Shown in pieces: positions 50,617 to 60,743 of a stretch of DNA of 64,000 nt. The first letter of the stretch is position 1, and every line of letters begins with the position of its first letter. The notes beneath the pieces were generated by a model that was not told the origin of the DNA, made no database searches, and saw only the letters and a list, made by a program, of their open reading frames with translations. The position numbers and the translations under genes are program-made. This DNA is from Bacillus sp. OK048 (lineage in GTDB: Bacteria > Bacillota > Bacilli > Bacillales > Cytobacillaceae), in NCBI RefSeq assembly GCF_900103525.1, contig NZ_FNHN01000005.1, positions 1 to 64,000 on the forward strand. Reading direction: 5' to 3'.

Positions 50617-50808
50617 TTAGATTTGTTACGACTATACTGTTGTTTTTTGTCGTTTATTTACTATTAACGAATGATTGGATGCCCTTTGTAAAAACTATTC
50701 AAAAATGGGTTGCGTGTGTGTTCTGTAATAATAGACGTAAAAAAGTGAAACTCGTTACACGCGTTTTATGTCTAACTTTATATAGTCGGTTGAAAGTAGG
50801 TGTATATT

Positions 50809-51594
50809 ATGGCTAATGCAAAAGTTGCCATTAGTATTGTGACATACAATAGTCAACATATCTTTAAGGTACTTAAAAACCTCAAAGAAGAATTTGGCCA
50901 GGATGACCAATTCCGCTTTGTTATTTTTGATAATAATTCTAATGAGGATTATAGAAATCAGCTAAAAGAATATCAGGATTTTGCTGATATTACCTTCTAT
51001 CACGAAAACAATGGCTTTGGATTTGGCCATAACCATAATTTATTAAAAGCTAACGAGCAATATTTCTTAGTTTTTAATCCAGATGTTATTTTAGTTAGGG
51101 AAGATTTGCTGAAAATGTTAGAAATAATGGATAGGGATAAATCCATCGCTCTTTTAGTGCCAAAGATTTTAAATTCAGATGGTACGCCGCAGCATTTAAT
51201 GCGTGACCGTGTATCCGTTTTTGATTATTTCTTAAGGTTTGTTCCATTTCAGTTTGTAAAAAGTATGTTTGCTAAACGGCTTGCTTCCTATGAACTAAGA
51301 GATATACCTAATGATCGGGAAGTCGATATTCGAATTGGTTCAGGTTGTTTTATGCTATTACGGGGAGACGACTTTAAAGAAGTAGGTGGTTTTGACGACC
51401 GCTACTTTATGTACTTTGAAGATTATGATTTGTGTGTAGAACTAAAAAAACGTAATAAAAGGATTGTTTATACTCCTTTTTCACAAGTGGTCCATTATTA
51501 TGAGCGCGGTGCCCATAAGAATTCAAAGTTATTTAAGATTTTTATGAATTCGATGTACAAATATTTTAGTAAATGGGGATGGAGATTGTTTTAA
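50809..51594 (+). CDS. GT2 glycosyltransferase, rhamnosyltransferase-like
   Basis: A 261-residue cytosolic GT2 enzyme: ISIVTYNS at the start, FDNNSNED, FNPDVILV (metal motif), then GSGCFMLLRGDDF and FMYFEDYDLC, the pattern of WbbL-type rhamnosyltransferases. Start ATG at 50809 behind AGTAGGTG. First gene of an operon with a Wzy-like polymerase and two more transferases; dTDP-rhamnose genes follow, so rhamnose is the likely donor. Confidence 0.82.
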   Translation: MANAKVAISIVTYNSQHIFKVLKNLKEEFGQDDQFRFVIFDNNSNEDYRNQLKEYQDFADITFYHENNGFGFGHNHNLLKANEQYFLVFNPDVILVREDLLKMLEIMDRDKSIALLVPKILNSDGTPQHLMRDRVSVFDYFLRFVPFQFVKSMFAKRLASYELRDIPNDREVDIRIGSGCFMLLRGDDFKEVGGFDDRYFMYFEDYDLCVELKKRNKRIVYTPFSQVVHYYERGAHKNSKLFKIFMNSMYKYFSKWGWRLF

Positions 51595-51705
51595 ACCAAC
51601 TTTTCATTTGTATTAAATGGAAAAAGCATTTTTCATAAAAGTTCCAATTATTATTGATAATAAAGAGAAACCCAAAATGTGAGGTAGTAGGAGAGGGTCA
51701 CATTC

Positions 51706-53073
51706 ATGAATAAGTTTGAAAAAGTGCTATTAACGTTGTTTTTTGTTGAGATATTTGTAGGTGGAGGTGGGAGGCTAATCGATTTTGGATTTGTGTCGAT
51801 TCGTCAGGTACTATTTCTTCTCCTGCTACTAACCTTTGCTATTCGAATTGTAAAGGAAAAGGCTATTTTTAATAAGGAAATAAATACATTTTTTCGCTTT
51901 AATCCAGTAACTGTTGGAGTTTATTTATTAATTGCCTGGTTTTTAGTCAGCATGCTTGTTGGATATATCAATGGTCACCCGCTAGGTGCTATAATTACTG
52001 ACTTTTTTAGGGTCTCGTTCTTTGCTCTTTATTTTCCATTAGCGTATTATATTTCGAACGACCGCTTTTCTTTGAAGCGAATCATAACACTATTGAAATA
52101 TAGTGCATTGGCAGTAGCCATCTTTACCATTACCGTATCTTTACTTGGTAAAACTGTATTTGCGGCTAATTTCAAACCGTTTTATGATTTTATGAACTGG
52201 ATGATGAATGATGACCTATTCTTTAGACCAAGTAATAGTGTCTTCTACAAAAGCCATTTCTTCGTTTTAGTAGGTCTTATAATTTCTCTAAATGATCTGT
52301 TGAATAGAAAGTATAAAAAGTTGGATGTTTTCCTAGTTATTTTAGGTTCGATCTCAGTCCTTTGGTCTGAAACTAGAGGTTTTTTACTTGCCTTTATGCT
52401 CAGTATCTTAGTGATCATGGTTCTGGATGTAAAAGTGATTGTGGATTCGATTAAAGGCATATCTCAAAAAATACAAGGATTAGTTCAATCGAAACAATTT
52501 CTTCGGAAGTTTGCGATTTGTATAGTGGTGATTGTGGCAGTACCAATTTTGTATGAAAACATGACATTGGAACGTTTTGAGGTAGTTACGATTGAAGAAG
52601 TACCAGCTGATAGCGGGCTGACGATTGATGAGTTTGGTAACGCTAAAACCACAAAACCTGAAGTGAATGATGTTAGCGTTAATGCACGGATGGAGTTTAT
52701 TACTGCATCTAAGGAAATACTGCTCAACCCTGCAAACTTAATCCTTGGAACGGGTTATGGGACAGAAATTGCAGGTAGAATCACCGGTATCGAAATGAGT
52801 TTTCTTGATATTTTATTGGAGCAGGGATTAATTGGATTAGCCATTTGGGGTTATTTATTTTTAATTATTTATTATAACTATTATGTGGCCTATAAGAAAG
52901 GGCAGCATATAACAACTATGGATATTTCGTTAATGGCAGCGTTTATGGGCGTATTGTTATTGACCAACATTAATCCTTTTATAAACAATCCAATTGGGAT
53001 TAGCTTTTTCTTACTAGTACTCATTGTTTCTCAAAAGAAGAAAGACTTAAGGACAAAAGAGGAATTCCAATGA
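51706..53073 (+). CDS. Wzy-like O-antigen polymerase/ligase family membrane protein
   Basis: A 455-residue protein with about eleven helices and a large extracytoplasmic loop (about 280-350) containing VNARMEFITASKEIL and GTGYGTEI, the usual place of the Wzy_C motif (arginine plus glycine-rich). It should polymerise lipid-linked repeat units outside the membrane or ligate them. GTAGGAGAGGG precedes the ATG. It overlaps the next GT2 gene by four bases and is linked to a Wzx-type flippase at 58.9 kb, so a Wzx/Wzy-dependent polymer is likely. Confidence 0.82.
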   Translation: MNKFEKVLLTLFFVEIFVGGGGRLIDFGFVSIRQVLFLLLLLTFAIRIVKEKAIFNKEINTFFRFNPVTVGVYLLIAWFLVSMLVGYINGHPLGAIITDFFRVSFFALYFPLAYYISNDRFSLKRIITLLKYSALAVAIFTITVSLLGKTVFAANFKPFYDFMNWMMNDDLFFRPSNSVFYKSHFFVLVGLIISLNDLLNRKYKKLDVFLVILGSISVLWSETRGFLLAFMLSILVIMVLDVKVIVDSIKGISQKIQGLVQSKQFLRKFAICIVVIVAVPILYENMTLERFEVVTIEEVPADSGLTIDEFGNAKTTKPEVNDVSVNARMEFITASKEILLNPANLILGTGYGTEIAGRITGIEMSFLDILLEQGLIGLAIWGYLFLIIYYNYYVAYKKGQHITTMDISLMAAFMGVLLLTNINPFINNPIGISFFLLVLIVSQKKKDLRTKEEFQ

Positions 53074-53906
53074 AAATGACGATGGTTGTAGTCTTTTATA
53101 GGCAAAAGCCTGAAGAAAGTAAAACGGTGCAAACCTTAAAACATACACTGCTAGTAAATAAGGATTGCCTCAATGAAATTGAAATGATTTTTTACGATAA
53201 TAGCCCGGAAAGCCAAGCTATTTCCCCTTCTGACTATGAGGGGATACATATATCCTATGTACATGACCCGAGAAATTTAGGAATAGCTCCAGCCTATAAT
53301 CATGCCTGGACTGTGGCTAAAGAAAATGGCAGTAAATGGCTGTTACTTCTTGATCATGATACAGAACTAACGGAAGATTATTTTAAACAGGTCTTAAATC
53401 TCCCAGAATTAGATAGAGATGTAGCAGCAGTGGTGCCAAAGATAGTTAGTGAAAATACGATGATTTCTCCTGTATTCAGTCACTCTCTACGTCCATTGCA
53501 AGGCGAGCGGCCAACTGCAGGACTTCAAAAGCAACCGGTTATGGCGATCAATTCTGGGTCATTAATCTCTGTTCCTTTTTTAAACGAAATAAATGGCTTT
53601 AATGAAAGCTTTCCTCTTGATTATCTCGATCATTGGCTATTCTTTGAAATATATAATCATGAACGAATGGTCTGGTTAGTAGATGTTTCCTTGGAGCATG
53701 AGTTGTCGGTTATGGATTATAGCAGGGTTTCACTGAAACGCTATCAAAGTATTTTGGATTCTGAAATGAATTTTTATAAAAAGTACAAAAGAGACATCTA
53801 TTCATCCTATCGAGTCCAATTGGTTAAGCGGTTATTAAAACAAGTGGTAACCGTAAAAAACAAGAAAATTGCAATGTATACATTTAAACGGCTTTTATCG
53901 AAGTAA
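53070..53906 (+). CDS. GT2 glycosyltransferase
   Basis: A 278-residue GT2 protein (VVVFYRQKPEES start, YDNSPES, LLLDHDTELT metal motif, NSGSLISVPFL acceptor region). It resembles rhamnosyltransferases of polysaccharide clusters. ATGA overlap with the polymerase gene; 11 bases before the next GT2. Donor and acceptor are not predictable. Confidence 0.8.
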   Translation: MKMTMVVVFYRQKPEESKTVQTLKHTLLVNKDCLNEIEMIFYDNSPESQAISPSDYEGIHISYVHDPRNLGIAPAYNHAWTVAKENGSKWLLLLDHDTELTEDYFKQVLNLPELDRDVAAVVPKIVSENTMISPVFSHSLRPLQGERPTAGLQKQPVMAINSGSLISVPFLNEINGFNESFPLDYLDHWLFFEIYNHERMVWLVDVSLEHELSVMDYSRVSLKRYQSILDSEMNFYKKYKRDIYSSYRVQLVKRLLKQVVTVKNKKIAMYTFKRLLSK

Positions 53907-53917
53907 GGAGATTTTTT

Positions 53918-54625
53918 ATGAAAAAATCTGTGTGTGTCGCAACCTATAATGGCGCAGAGTTTATTGTTAGACAACTGGATTCCGTTCTTAAGCAGTTTGA
54001 TCATGGTGATGAAGTGATTGTCATTGATGACTGTTCAAAGGACAACACTATCGAAATAATTAAGGAAGCATATGGCAACAGGGTTCAGGTCCATGTCAAT
54101 GAGAAAAATCTTGGTGCAATTAAAAGTTTTGAAAGGGCGATATCTTTTGCAACAGGAGATATCCTATTTCTATGCGATCAGGATGACATTTGGGAGGACA
54201 ACAAGGTTGCTACCGTTATGAAGGCATTTGAGGAGCAAAGAGCTGATCTTGTTATTCATGATGCTATCGTGGTCAACGGAAATCTTACTGTAATGAATCC
54301 ATCCTGGAATGATTATAACCATAACAACATAAATCAGGGGATAGTTGGGAATATTTTTAAAAACGCCTTTACTGGTGCATTTATGGCATTTAAAAAAGAC
54401 CTAATCCCAGCTATCCTGCCATTTCCAGCTGAAATTGAAATGCATGATCAATGGATTGCTCTTGTCTGTATGAAAAAAAAGAAGAAAATTGTTTTTATTC
54501 AAGAACCGTTGATGAAATATGTACGCCATGGCGGGAATGTCACAGGAATAAAAAAACGCCCGCTATCTGCACAGTTAAAAGGAAGACTTAAAATGATTAA
54601 AGCGATAGCAGGTTACAAACGTTAA
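53918..54625 (+). CDS. GT2 glycosyltransferase, rhamnosyltransferase-like
   Basis: A 235-residue GT2 enzyme with VCVATYNGAEFI, IDDCSKDNT, FLCDQDDIWE (metal motif) and HDQWIAL, a combination seen in rhamnosyltransferases such as RfbF-like proteins. TAAGGAG precedes the ATG. Last gene of the Wzy operon; rmlA follows after a 100-base gap with its own promoter. Confidence 0.82.
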   Translation: MKKSVCVATYNGAEFIVRQLDSVLKQFDHGDEVIVIDDCSKDNTIEIIKEAYGNRVQVHVNEKNLGAIKSFERAISFATGDILFLCDQDDIWEDNKVATVMKAFEEQRADLVIHDAIVVNGNLTVMNPSWNDYNHNNINQGIVGNIFKNAFTGAFMAFKKDLIPAILPFPAEIEMHDQWIALVCMKKKKKIVFIQEPLMKYVRHGGNVTGIKKRPLSAQLKGRLKMIKAIAGYKR

Positions 54626-54651
54626 ATTTTTGTAACATTTACTATTCCTGT

Positions 54652-54680
54652 TTGTTCATACGGTACCCATTATTTATAAT
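54652..54680 (+). promoter_or_regulatory. sigma-A promoter of rmlACBD
   Basis: TTGTTC (54652-54657), 17 bases, TATAAT (54675-54680), 45 bases before the rmlA start. Confidence 0.65.
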
Positions 54681-54724
54681 GAAGATGATTTTTGTAGAAA
54701 TAAAATTTTAGGGAGTTGGCTTAA

Positions 54725-55597
54725 GTGAAAGGTATAATTCTAGCGGGTGGCAGTGGTACGAGGCTTTACCCATTAACAAAAGTAGTTTCAAAACAATTAT
54801 TACCTGTTTATGATAAACCAATGATTTATTATCCGCTTTCCGTTTTAATGCTAGCGGGTATTAAGGATATTCTTATCATTTCAACACCAGAGGATACTGC
54901 TCGTTTTGAGCAAAGCTTAGGGGACGGAACTGACTTAGGAATGAACTTTACATATAAAATTCAACCGCATCCAGGTGGCTTAGCTCAAGCCTTTATTTTA
55001 GGCGAAGAGTTCATTGGAGATGACAATGTAGCTCTTGTGCTCGGGGATAATATCTTTTATGGACATGGTTTAACTGATTTATTGAAAAATGCGGCGGCAC
55101 GTGAAACGGGAGCAACGGTTTTTGGTTATTATGTAAACGACCCAGAGCGTTTTGGTGTTGTAGAGTTTGATGAAAGTGGAAAGGCGGTCTCCATTGAGGA
55201 AAAGCCTGAAGTACCTAAATCAAATTATGCTGTTACAGGTCTTTATTTTTACGATAATCGTGTGGTTGATATTGCAAAAAGTATTTCTCCTTCACCACGT
55301 GGTGAGCTAGAGATTACCGATATTAATAAAGCATATCTAGAGATGGGTGAACTTAGCGTTGAACTTCTAGGACGTGGTTATGCATGGTTAGATACTGGTA
55401 CGCATGCCTCTCTTCTAGAAGCTTCTCAATTTATTGAAACGGTTGAAAAGAGACAATCCTTAAAAATTGCCTGTCTTGAAGAGATAGCTTATAAAATGGG
55501 GTATATCTCAAAAGAGAAACTGCTAGAGCTTGCTGAGCCATTAAAGAAAAACCAATATGGTCAATACCTAATAAAAATTGCAAATCAAGGAAAGTAA
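54725..55597 (+). CDS. rmlA: glucose-1-phosphate thymidylyltransferase
   Basis: A 290-residue enzyme making dTDP-glucose from dTTP and glucose-1-phosphate, the first step to dTDP-rhamnose and also to the dTDP-aminosugar of the 39.7 kb operon. Signatures: [32 protein letters not shown] and WLDTGTH. GTG start at 54725 behind GGGAG. First of the compact rmlA-C-B-D set. Confidence 0.95.
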   Translation: MKGIILAGGSGTRLYPLTKVVSKQLLPVYDKPMIYYPLSVLMLAGIKDILIISTPEDTARFEQSLGDGTDLGMNFTYKIQPHPGGLAQAFILGEEFIGDDNVALVLGDNIFYGHGLTDLLKNAAARETGATVFGYYVNDPERFGVVEFDESGKAVSIEEKPEVPKSNYAVTGLYFYDNRVVDIAKSISPSPRGELEITDINKAYLEMGELSVELLGRGYAWLDTGTHASLLEASQFIETVEKRQSLKIACLEEIAYKMGYISKEKLLELAEPLKKNQYGQYLIKIANQGK

Positions 55598-55618
55598 TCG
55601 ATAAGGTGAGGTACGAGC

Positions 55619-56179
55619 ATGAATATTATTGAAACAAAAATACCAGATTTAAAAATTTTAGAGCCAAAAGTATTCGGTGATCACCGTGGTTATTTTATGG
55701 AGAGCTATAATAAAGATTTATTTGAGTCATTAGGATTACATTATGATTTTGTTCAGGATAATCAATCCTTATCTGCAGCTGTTGGAACACTCCGAGGCTT
55801 ACATTTTCAATTGAATCCAAAAGCACAAACAAAGGTTGTGCGCTGTGTAACTGGTGCGATTTATGATGTTGCTGTAGATATTCGTCAAGGGTCCCCTACT
55901 TATGGACAATGGGTTGGAGTTATTTTAAGTGAGTATAATAAGCGTCAGCTTTTGGTACCAAAGGGCTTTGCACACGGTTTTTGTACAATCGTACCAGACA
56001 CCACTGTTGCCTATAAAGTAGATGAATACTACTCACCCGAGCATGATGGTGGAATTCTATGGAATGATCCGGAATTGGGAATTGATTGGCCGACAAATAA
56101 TCCAGTCCTTTCAGAAAAAGATACAAAGCACCCAGTATTAAGTGCTGCAACACATCTAAATTTTGTGTACGAGAAATAG
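55619..56179 (+). CDS. rmlC: dTDP-4-dehydrorhamnose 3,5-epimerase
   Basis: A 186-residue cupin epimerase (third step of dTDP-L-rhamnose synthesis). It has FGDHRGYFMES, TLRGLHFQ with the catalytic His, VDIRQGSPTYG, and PKGFAHGF; length is standard. Twenty-one bases after rmlA and 14 before rmlB, within one operon. Confidence 0.95.
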   Translation: MNIIETKIPDLKILEPKVFGDHRGYFMESYNKDLFESLGLHYDFVQDNQSLSAAVGTLRGLHFQLNPKAQTKVVRCVTGAIYDVAVDIRQGSPTYGQWVGVILSEYNKRQLLVPKGFAHGFCTIVPDTTVAYKVDEYYSPEHDGGILWNDPELGIDWPTNNPVLSEKDTKHPVLSAATHLNFVYEK

Positions 56180-56193
56180 GAGGTAATACAACT

Positions 56194-57216
56194 ATGAAAT
56201 TATTAGTTACTGGCGGAGCGGGCTTTATTGGCAGCAATTTTGTCCGGTATATGGTAAATAAATACCCTGAGTACAAAATCGTTAACCTTGATTTGTTAAC
56301 GTATGCTGGAAACCTTGAAAACCTCAAGGATATTGAGAATGCTTCGAACTATAAATTTGTTCGTGGAGACATTGCAGACCATGAATTTATAAATGGCCTT
56401 TTTCAAGAAGAGAAGTTTGATTATGTGTTGAACTTTGCAGCCGAATCACATGTAGACCGTAGTATCACGGATCCAGGAATCTTTGTTCAGACAAATATCC
56501 AAGGAACCTTGGCATTGCTTGAGGCAGCAAAGACTTTTGGAGTTACAAAATACCTTCAAGTATCAACAGATGAAGTCTATGGTACTTTAGGTGAGACTGG
56601 TTTATTCACGGAAGAGACTCCATTAGCAGCAAACAGCCCATACAGTGCAAGTAAGGCTGGTGCAGACCTGCTTGTTCGTGCTTACCATGAAACCTTTGGT
56701 TTACCTGTTAACATTACACGCTGTTCCAATAACTATGGGCCGTTCCATTTCCCTGAAAAGCTTATTCCATTGATGATTATCAATGCATTAAATGATAAGG
56801 AACTTCCGATTTATGGGGACGGATTAAACATCCGTGACTGGCTCCATGTTGAGGACCATTGTCAAGCGATTGATCTCGTCCTTCACAAAGGACGTAATGG
56901 AGAAGTATACAACGTCGGTGGTAACAATGAACGAACAAATATTGAAATTGTAAAAACGATTCTAAAACATCTTAATAAGCCAGAATCATTAATGAAGTTT
57001 GTTACAGATCGCCCTGGGCATGACCGCCGCTATGCCATTGATGCAACGAAGCTTCGTACAGAGCTTGGATGGTCTCCAAAATATAATTTTGATACGGGAA
57101 TCGAACAAACCATTAACTGGTATTTAAATAACCGTGAGTGGTGGGAAAATATTATTTCTGGCGAATATCAGGAATATGTAAAATCACAGTATGGCGACAG
57201 ATTAGAGGTAGAATAA
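56194..57216 (+). CDS. rmlB: dTDP-glucose 4,6-dehydratase
   Basis: A 340-residue short-chain dehydrogenase-type enzyme that converts dTDP-glucose to dTDP-4-keto-6-deoxyglucose, the branch point for rhamnose and for the FdtA/FdtB aminosugar. Features: TGGAGFIGSNFV (NAD), STDEVYG, YSASKAG (catalytic Tyr and Lys), RCSNNYGP. AGGAGG precedes the ATG; the stop shares one base with the rmlD start. Confidence 0.96.
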   Translation: MKLLVTGGAGFIGSNFVRYMVNKYPEYKIVNLDLLTYAGNLENLKDIENASNYKFVRGDIADHEFINGLFQEEKFDYVLNFAAESHVDRSITDPGIFVQTNIQGTLALLEAAKTFGVTKYLQVSTDEVYGTLGETGLFTEETPLAANSPYSASKAGADLLVRAYHETFGLPVNITRCSNNYGPFHFPEKLIPLMIINALNDKELPIYGDGLNIRDWLHVEDHCQAIDLVLHKGRNGEVYNVGGNNERTNIEIVKTILKHLNKPESLMKFVTDRPGHDRRYAIDATKLRTELGWSPKYNFDTGIEQTINWYLNNREWWENIISGEYQEYVKSQYGDRLEVE

Positions 57217-58067
57217 TGAAGGTTGTTGTTACAGGTGCCGCAGGCCAATTAGGGCAGGATGTTATGCGGGAATTAGTAAGAAAGAATCATCAAGCCTATG
57301 GAACAGACCGACAGCAATTAGATATTACCAATGAAGCGGATGTTATCGCCTATATTAGTGAAGTGAAGCCAGACGTGATTCTACACTGTGCAGCCTATAC
57401 CAACGTCGATGGTGCAGAGGCAAATGAAGAGATCGCCTATCAAATCAATGCATCAGGTACTGAATATTTAGCAAGAGCCGCCAAGCTTAATGGTGCGAAA
57501 TTGCTACTTGTAAGTACTGATTATGTCTTTGATGGGACTGCGAATGAACCCTACGAGGTTGATGAGCCGACTAAGCCTCTCGGAGCTTATGGAAGAACGA
57601 AATTAGCTGGGGAACAGCTTCTTCAAAAGCATTTAGAGCAATTCTTCATTGTACGAACTGCTTGGGTATTTGGCGTCTATGGAAAAAACTTTGTTAAAAC
57701 GATGATTCGTCTTGGTGAGGAACGAGGCGAAGTTGGTGTTGTTCATGATCAAGTGGGCTCACCTACTTATACAGTTGATTTAGCACAATTCATGGTTCAA
57801 TTAATAGAAACCGACAAATACGGTATTTATCATGCCACCAACAGCGGGGTTTGTTCTTGGTATGAGTTTGCAGTGGAAATTTTCAAGCAGACTAATTTGA
57901 ACGTAAAGGTTAATCCATTAACCTCCGATCAATTCCCAACTCCGGCAGCACGTCCTAAATATTCGGTTTTAAGTAAGGAAAAAATAAGCGAAAACGGGCT
58001 AACTCCACTTCGTGATTGGAAAGAGGCGCTAGCTGCTTATTTAAAAGAAACAACAGAGAAGAGCTGA
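57216..58067 (+). CDS. rmlD: dTDP-4-dehydrorhamnose reductase
   Basis: A 283-residue NAD(P)H reductase, last step of dTDP-L-rhamnose synthesis. GAAGQLGQD (cofactor), STDYVFDG, YGRTKLAGE (catalytic Tyr/Lys) and VRTAWVFG are present. The ATG at 57216 overlaps the rmlB stop by one base (TAATG) with GAGG upstream; an earlier in-frame opening at 57138 lies inside rmlB. Its stop codon is embedded in a terminator. Confidence 0.95.
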   Translation: MKVVVTGAAGQLGQDVMRELVRKNHQAYGTDRQQLDITNEADVIAYISEVKPDVILHCAAYTNVDGAEANEEIAYQINASGTEYLARAAKLNGAKLLLVSTDYVFDGTANEPYEVDEPTKPLGAYGRTKLAGEQLLQKHLEQFFIVRTAWVFGVYGKNFVKTMIRLGEERGEVGVVHDQVGSPTYTVDLAQFMVQLIETDKYGIYHATNSGVCSWYEFAVEIFKQTNLNVKVNPLTSDQFPTPAARPKYSVLSKEKISENGLTPLRDWKEALAAYLKETTEKS

Positions 58068-58086
58068 TGTATATCAGTTCTTTTTT
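58061..58086 (+). terminator. terminator overlapping the rmlD stop codon
   Basis: GAGCTGAT and ATCAGTTC form an eight-pair stem (one G-U) with a GTAT loop, followed by six T residues. It separates rmlACBD from the LicD and Wzx genes, and may allow partial read-through. Confidence 0.75.
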
Positions 58087-58114
58087 CAAATGAATAGATA
58101 GAGGGGGAATTTAA

Positions 58115-58861
58115 GTGAGTACTACATTTGAGAAAATGAAGTCCTACTTTCGAAATAGAAAAATATATAAAACGTTACGGTCCAATCCATTATTGCTGAA
58201 AATTAATCAACATTATCGAAGCAATCGGGAGGCCGAAAAACGCGAAGCTGTTCACACATACGGGCTTGAGAGTCTTAAGTCTGTTAAAGAAGCATTTCAA
58301 GAAATAAAGCATGAATTTTGGCTTGACTATGGAACCTTACTCGGTGCAGTTCGTGAGAAGGATTTTATTGGACATGATGCTGATATTGATGTTGGAACAT
58401 TTTTTACTGGTAATGAAAATGCTAAAAAATTGGAAATGGCAATGAAGAAACGAGGTTTCGAAAAATCCCGCGAATTTTGGATGGATGAGAAAATAGTCGA
58501 AGAGACCTACCTTTACAAAGGTGTAAATCTTGATGTCTTTTATTATTACGCCGGTGATGATAAAGATAAAATTCATTGTTATGCAACGGAAGAAGGGGAA
58601 AAAACGGTTTATCAAGAGCTCGAAGAATATACAGTAGTCACTGGACTTACCGTAAAAAGGCTCACCTCAACGTATACCGGCAGTACATTGATTGACTTTA
58701 AAGGTGATAAATTTCCAATTCCAGAAAGTTATCATCAGTACCTAGTAGATAATTATGGTCCTACCTATATGATTAAGGATGAAAACTGGGAGTTTTCAAA
58801 ATTAGATATAGATGTGTTACCATTTAGGGATAATACTAGGGCTATTTTATACAAAAAATAA
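58115..58861 (+). CDS. licD: LicD-family phosphotransferase
   Basis: A 248-residue protein of the LicD/fukutin nucleotidyltransferase-fold family. The core motif is FWLDYGTLLGAVREKDFIGH followed by DADIDVG, giving the metal-binding aspartates; YLYKGVNLDVF provides the third. LicD transfers phosphocholine from CDP-choline to surface sugars (teichoic acid, glycolipids); related members use phosphoethanolamine. The CDP-alcohol would come from the LicC-containing operon at 29-33.7 kb. GTG start at 58115 behind GAGGGGG. Next to a Wzx flippase. Confidence 0.85.
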   Translation: MSTTFEKMKSYFRNRKIYKTLRSNPLLLKINQHYRSNREAEKREAVHTYGLESLKSVKEAFQEIKHEFWLDYGTLLGAVREKDFIGHDADIDVGTFFTGNENAKKLEMAMKKRGFEKSREFWMDEKIVEETYLYKGVNLDVFYYYAGDDKDKIHCYATEEGEKTVYQELEEYTVVTGLTVKRLTSTYTGSTLIDFKGDKFPIPESYHQYLVDNYGPTYMIKDENWEFSKLDIDVLPFRDNTRAILYKK

Positions 58862-58889
58862 CACAGCAATCTGAATAGAAGGGTTTTTT

Positions 58890-60344
58890 ATGAAAAAATC
58901 ACTTTTTAAAAACATCTTATATAAGGTATTACTAAATGTCTTTAATTTGATCCTTCCGATTTTAGTTGGACCTTATGTCAACAGGGCACTTGGGCCGAAA
59001 TCGCTTGGTAACGTCCAATTCACCGAATCAATTTATAGCTATTTCCTTATCTTTGCCAGCTTTGGAGTATACCAATACGGTGTCCGCGAAATGAGCCGTG
59101 TGAAGGACGATAAACAAAAGCTTAGCCAATTGTTTACGAGTTTATTTCTAATCAGTTCTGTAACAGGCATCACTGCCTTATGTATATATTTAGGCTTTAG
59201 TTATTTTAAATATGGTGATGCGGTTATATTTCCCATTCTACTGATCTTTGGTTTAAACCTTATCGTCAATATTTTCTTTGTTGAATGGGTTAATGAGGCA
59301 ATGGAGAATTATGATTTTATTACCATAAAAACAATTATTGTCAGAAGTATTTATATCATCCTTATTTTTACCTTTGTTAACACATCTAAGGATTATAATC
59401 ATTATGCTTTGTTGTTGGTTGTTGCCGCATTTCTTAATAATATAATCAGTTTTGTATACATTAAAAGGAAAATCAAGTTCGATTTTAGTAATCTAAGTAT
59501 AAAGCGGCATTTGAAGCCCATGTTTCTTGTCGTTGTTTTTTCAAATGCCAATGTGTTGTATACGCTACTCGACCGATTTATGCTTGGAGAATACGTGAAT
59601 TCAAAAGCTGTCTCCTTTTACGTTATTCCACAACAAATAATGGGTATTATTAATGCATTGATGCTAAGTGTTGTCCAAGTAACGATTCCAAGATTGTCCT
59701 ACATATTAAGTACAAATGATGAAAAATCATATTTGATTTTACTTAATAATATTTCAAAGGTGTATTTTGCGTTCTTGTTCCCGGCATCTGTAGGATTATT
59801 TTTATTATCGGATGTGGGAGTTCTAATATATGGGGGGACACAATTTATTGAGGCAGCACCTGTGCTAAGTATGTTTGCCATTTATATGATCTTTCTTGGA
59901 ATGGATTCCATTCTTGCTAATCAGGTTATTTATGTAAAAAAGAAAGAAAATATTTTAGTAAGGTTGATATTCTTATGTGGATTTATCAATCTAGTCTTTA
60001 ATGTTATCTTATTAAAAGTAGGATTATTTACGCCAACGAATGCGATCATTACTACCACAGTTTCTACATTAATTCTGAATTTATTAGAATATGGCTATAT
60101 TCGGCGTTATTTAAAAGTGGATTTTCACTTGTTTGAATTTGGTAAATTTAAGTACTTACTGTATGCATTGTTGTTTATTCCAGTTTCGTATGGTATTAGA
60201 CATTTTGTCTCGGGGCCGATTCCATTATTTATATCGTTGGTTGTGGTAAATTCAATTCTATATGGTTTAATCCTAATAGTTACTAAAGATTTAGTCTTCC
60301 AAATGTTCCTTGAGAAAGTTAAAAAACGTTCTAAACCAGCATAG
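58890..60344 (+). CDS. Wzx-type polysaccharide flippase
   Basis: A 484-residue protein with about fourteen helices, of the MOP exporter superfamily polysaccharide synthesis branch. The N-terminal NLILPILVGPYVNRALGP and YGVREMSR are typical of Wzx. It should move lipid-linked repeat units across the membrane for the Wzy-like polymerase at 51.7 kb. Start ATG 28 bases after the licD stop; followed by a terminator. More AT-rich than the rml genes. Confidence 0.9.
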   Translation: MKKSLFKNILYKVLLNVFNLILPILVGPYVNRALGPKSLGNVQFTESIYSYFLIFASFGVYQYGVREMSRVKDDKQKLSQLFTSLFLISSVTGITALCIYLGFSYFKYGDAVIFPILLIFGLNLIVNIFFVEWVNEAMENYDFITIKTIIVRSIYIILIFTFVNTSKDYNHYALLLVVAAFLNNIISFVYIKRKIKFDFSNLSIKRHLKPMFLVVVFSNANVLYTLLDRFMLGEYVNSKAVSFYVIPQQIMGIINALMLSVVQVTIPRLSYILSTNDEKSYLILLNNISKVYFAFLFPASVGLFLLSDVGVLIYGGTQFIEAAPVLSMFAIYMIFLGMDSILANQVIYVKKKENILVRLIFLCGFINLVFNVILLKVGLFTPTNAIITTTVSTLILNLLEYGYIRRYLKVDFHLFEFGKFKYLLYALLFIPVSYGIRHFVSGPIPLFISLVVVNSILYGLILIVTKDLVFQMFLEKVKKRSKPA

Positions 60345-60352
60345 AATGTCCC

Positions 60353-60400
60353 AAATGCCCTTTTTGGTACTTATTCATCCTAGGGCATTTTCTTCTTTTT
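60353..60400 (+). terminator. terminator of licD-wzx
   Basis: AAATGCCC and GGGCATTT flank a 22-base loop; a T-rich tail follows. Confidence 0.75.
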
Positions 60401-60614
60401 ATTGATTTTGTGAATTATTTATCATGTGATTGAAACTTTTCTTCTTTACAATCGTCTATATAGTTGGAATCCTCTATTTGATTTGATACAATTTAGGAGA
60501 TTTTGTAAAAGGTTGTCTATTTTGTGAAGATGTTTAAACCTTTATTTATTCAAAAAATCGATTTTATTTTTTTATAGTGTAATGGTTTTGGAAAATAGTT
60601 TTATTAAAAGCTTG

Positions 60615-60643
60615 TTTATTTCTATTATTGACTATGCTATAAT
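60615..60643 (+). promoter_or_regulatory. extended -10 promoter of the first TagO-like gene
   Basis: TGCTATAAT (TATAAT 60638-60643, TGN extension) with a weak TTTATT -35 at 60615. The 60345-60743 gap otherwise holds the Wzx terminator and a single perfect DnaA box (TTATCCACA, 60705-60713); nothing else was seen. Confidence 0.65.
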
Positions 60644-60743
60644 CCAAAAGGATACGTCTTAAAACTTAGAAATATATAGATTAATAAATTTATAAATAAA
60701 TTATTTATCCACATCTTAAATGGATACTACCATGGAGGACAAT

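Noticed and set aside
50617..50808. Riboswitch or T-box in the long leader of the rhamnosyl/Wzy operon
   Set aside because: No conserved T-box or riboswitch motif found; only an unremarkable potential stem.
55920..56327. 135-codon minus-strand frame across rmlC/rmlB
   Set aside because: Antisense to two certain genes and lacks initiation signals.
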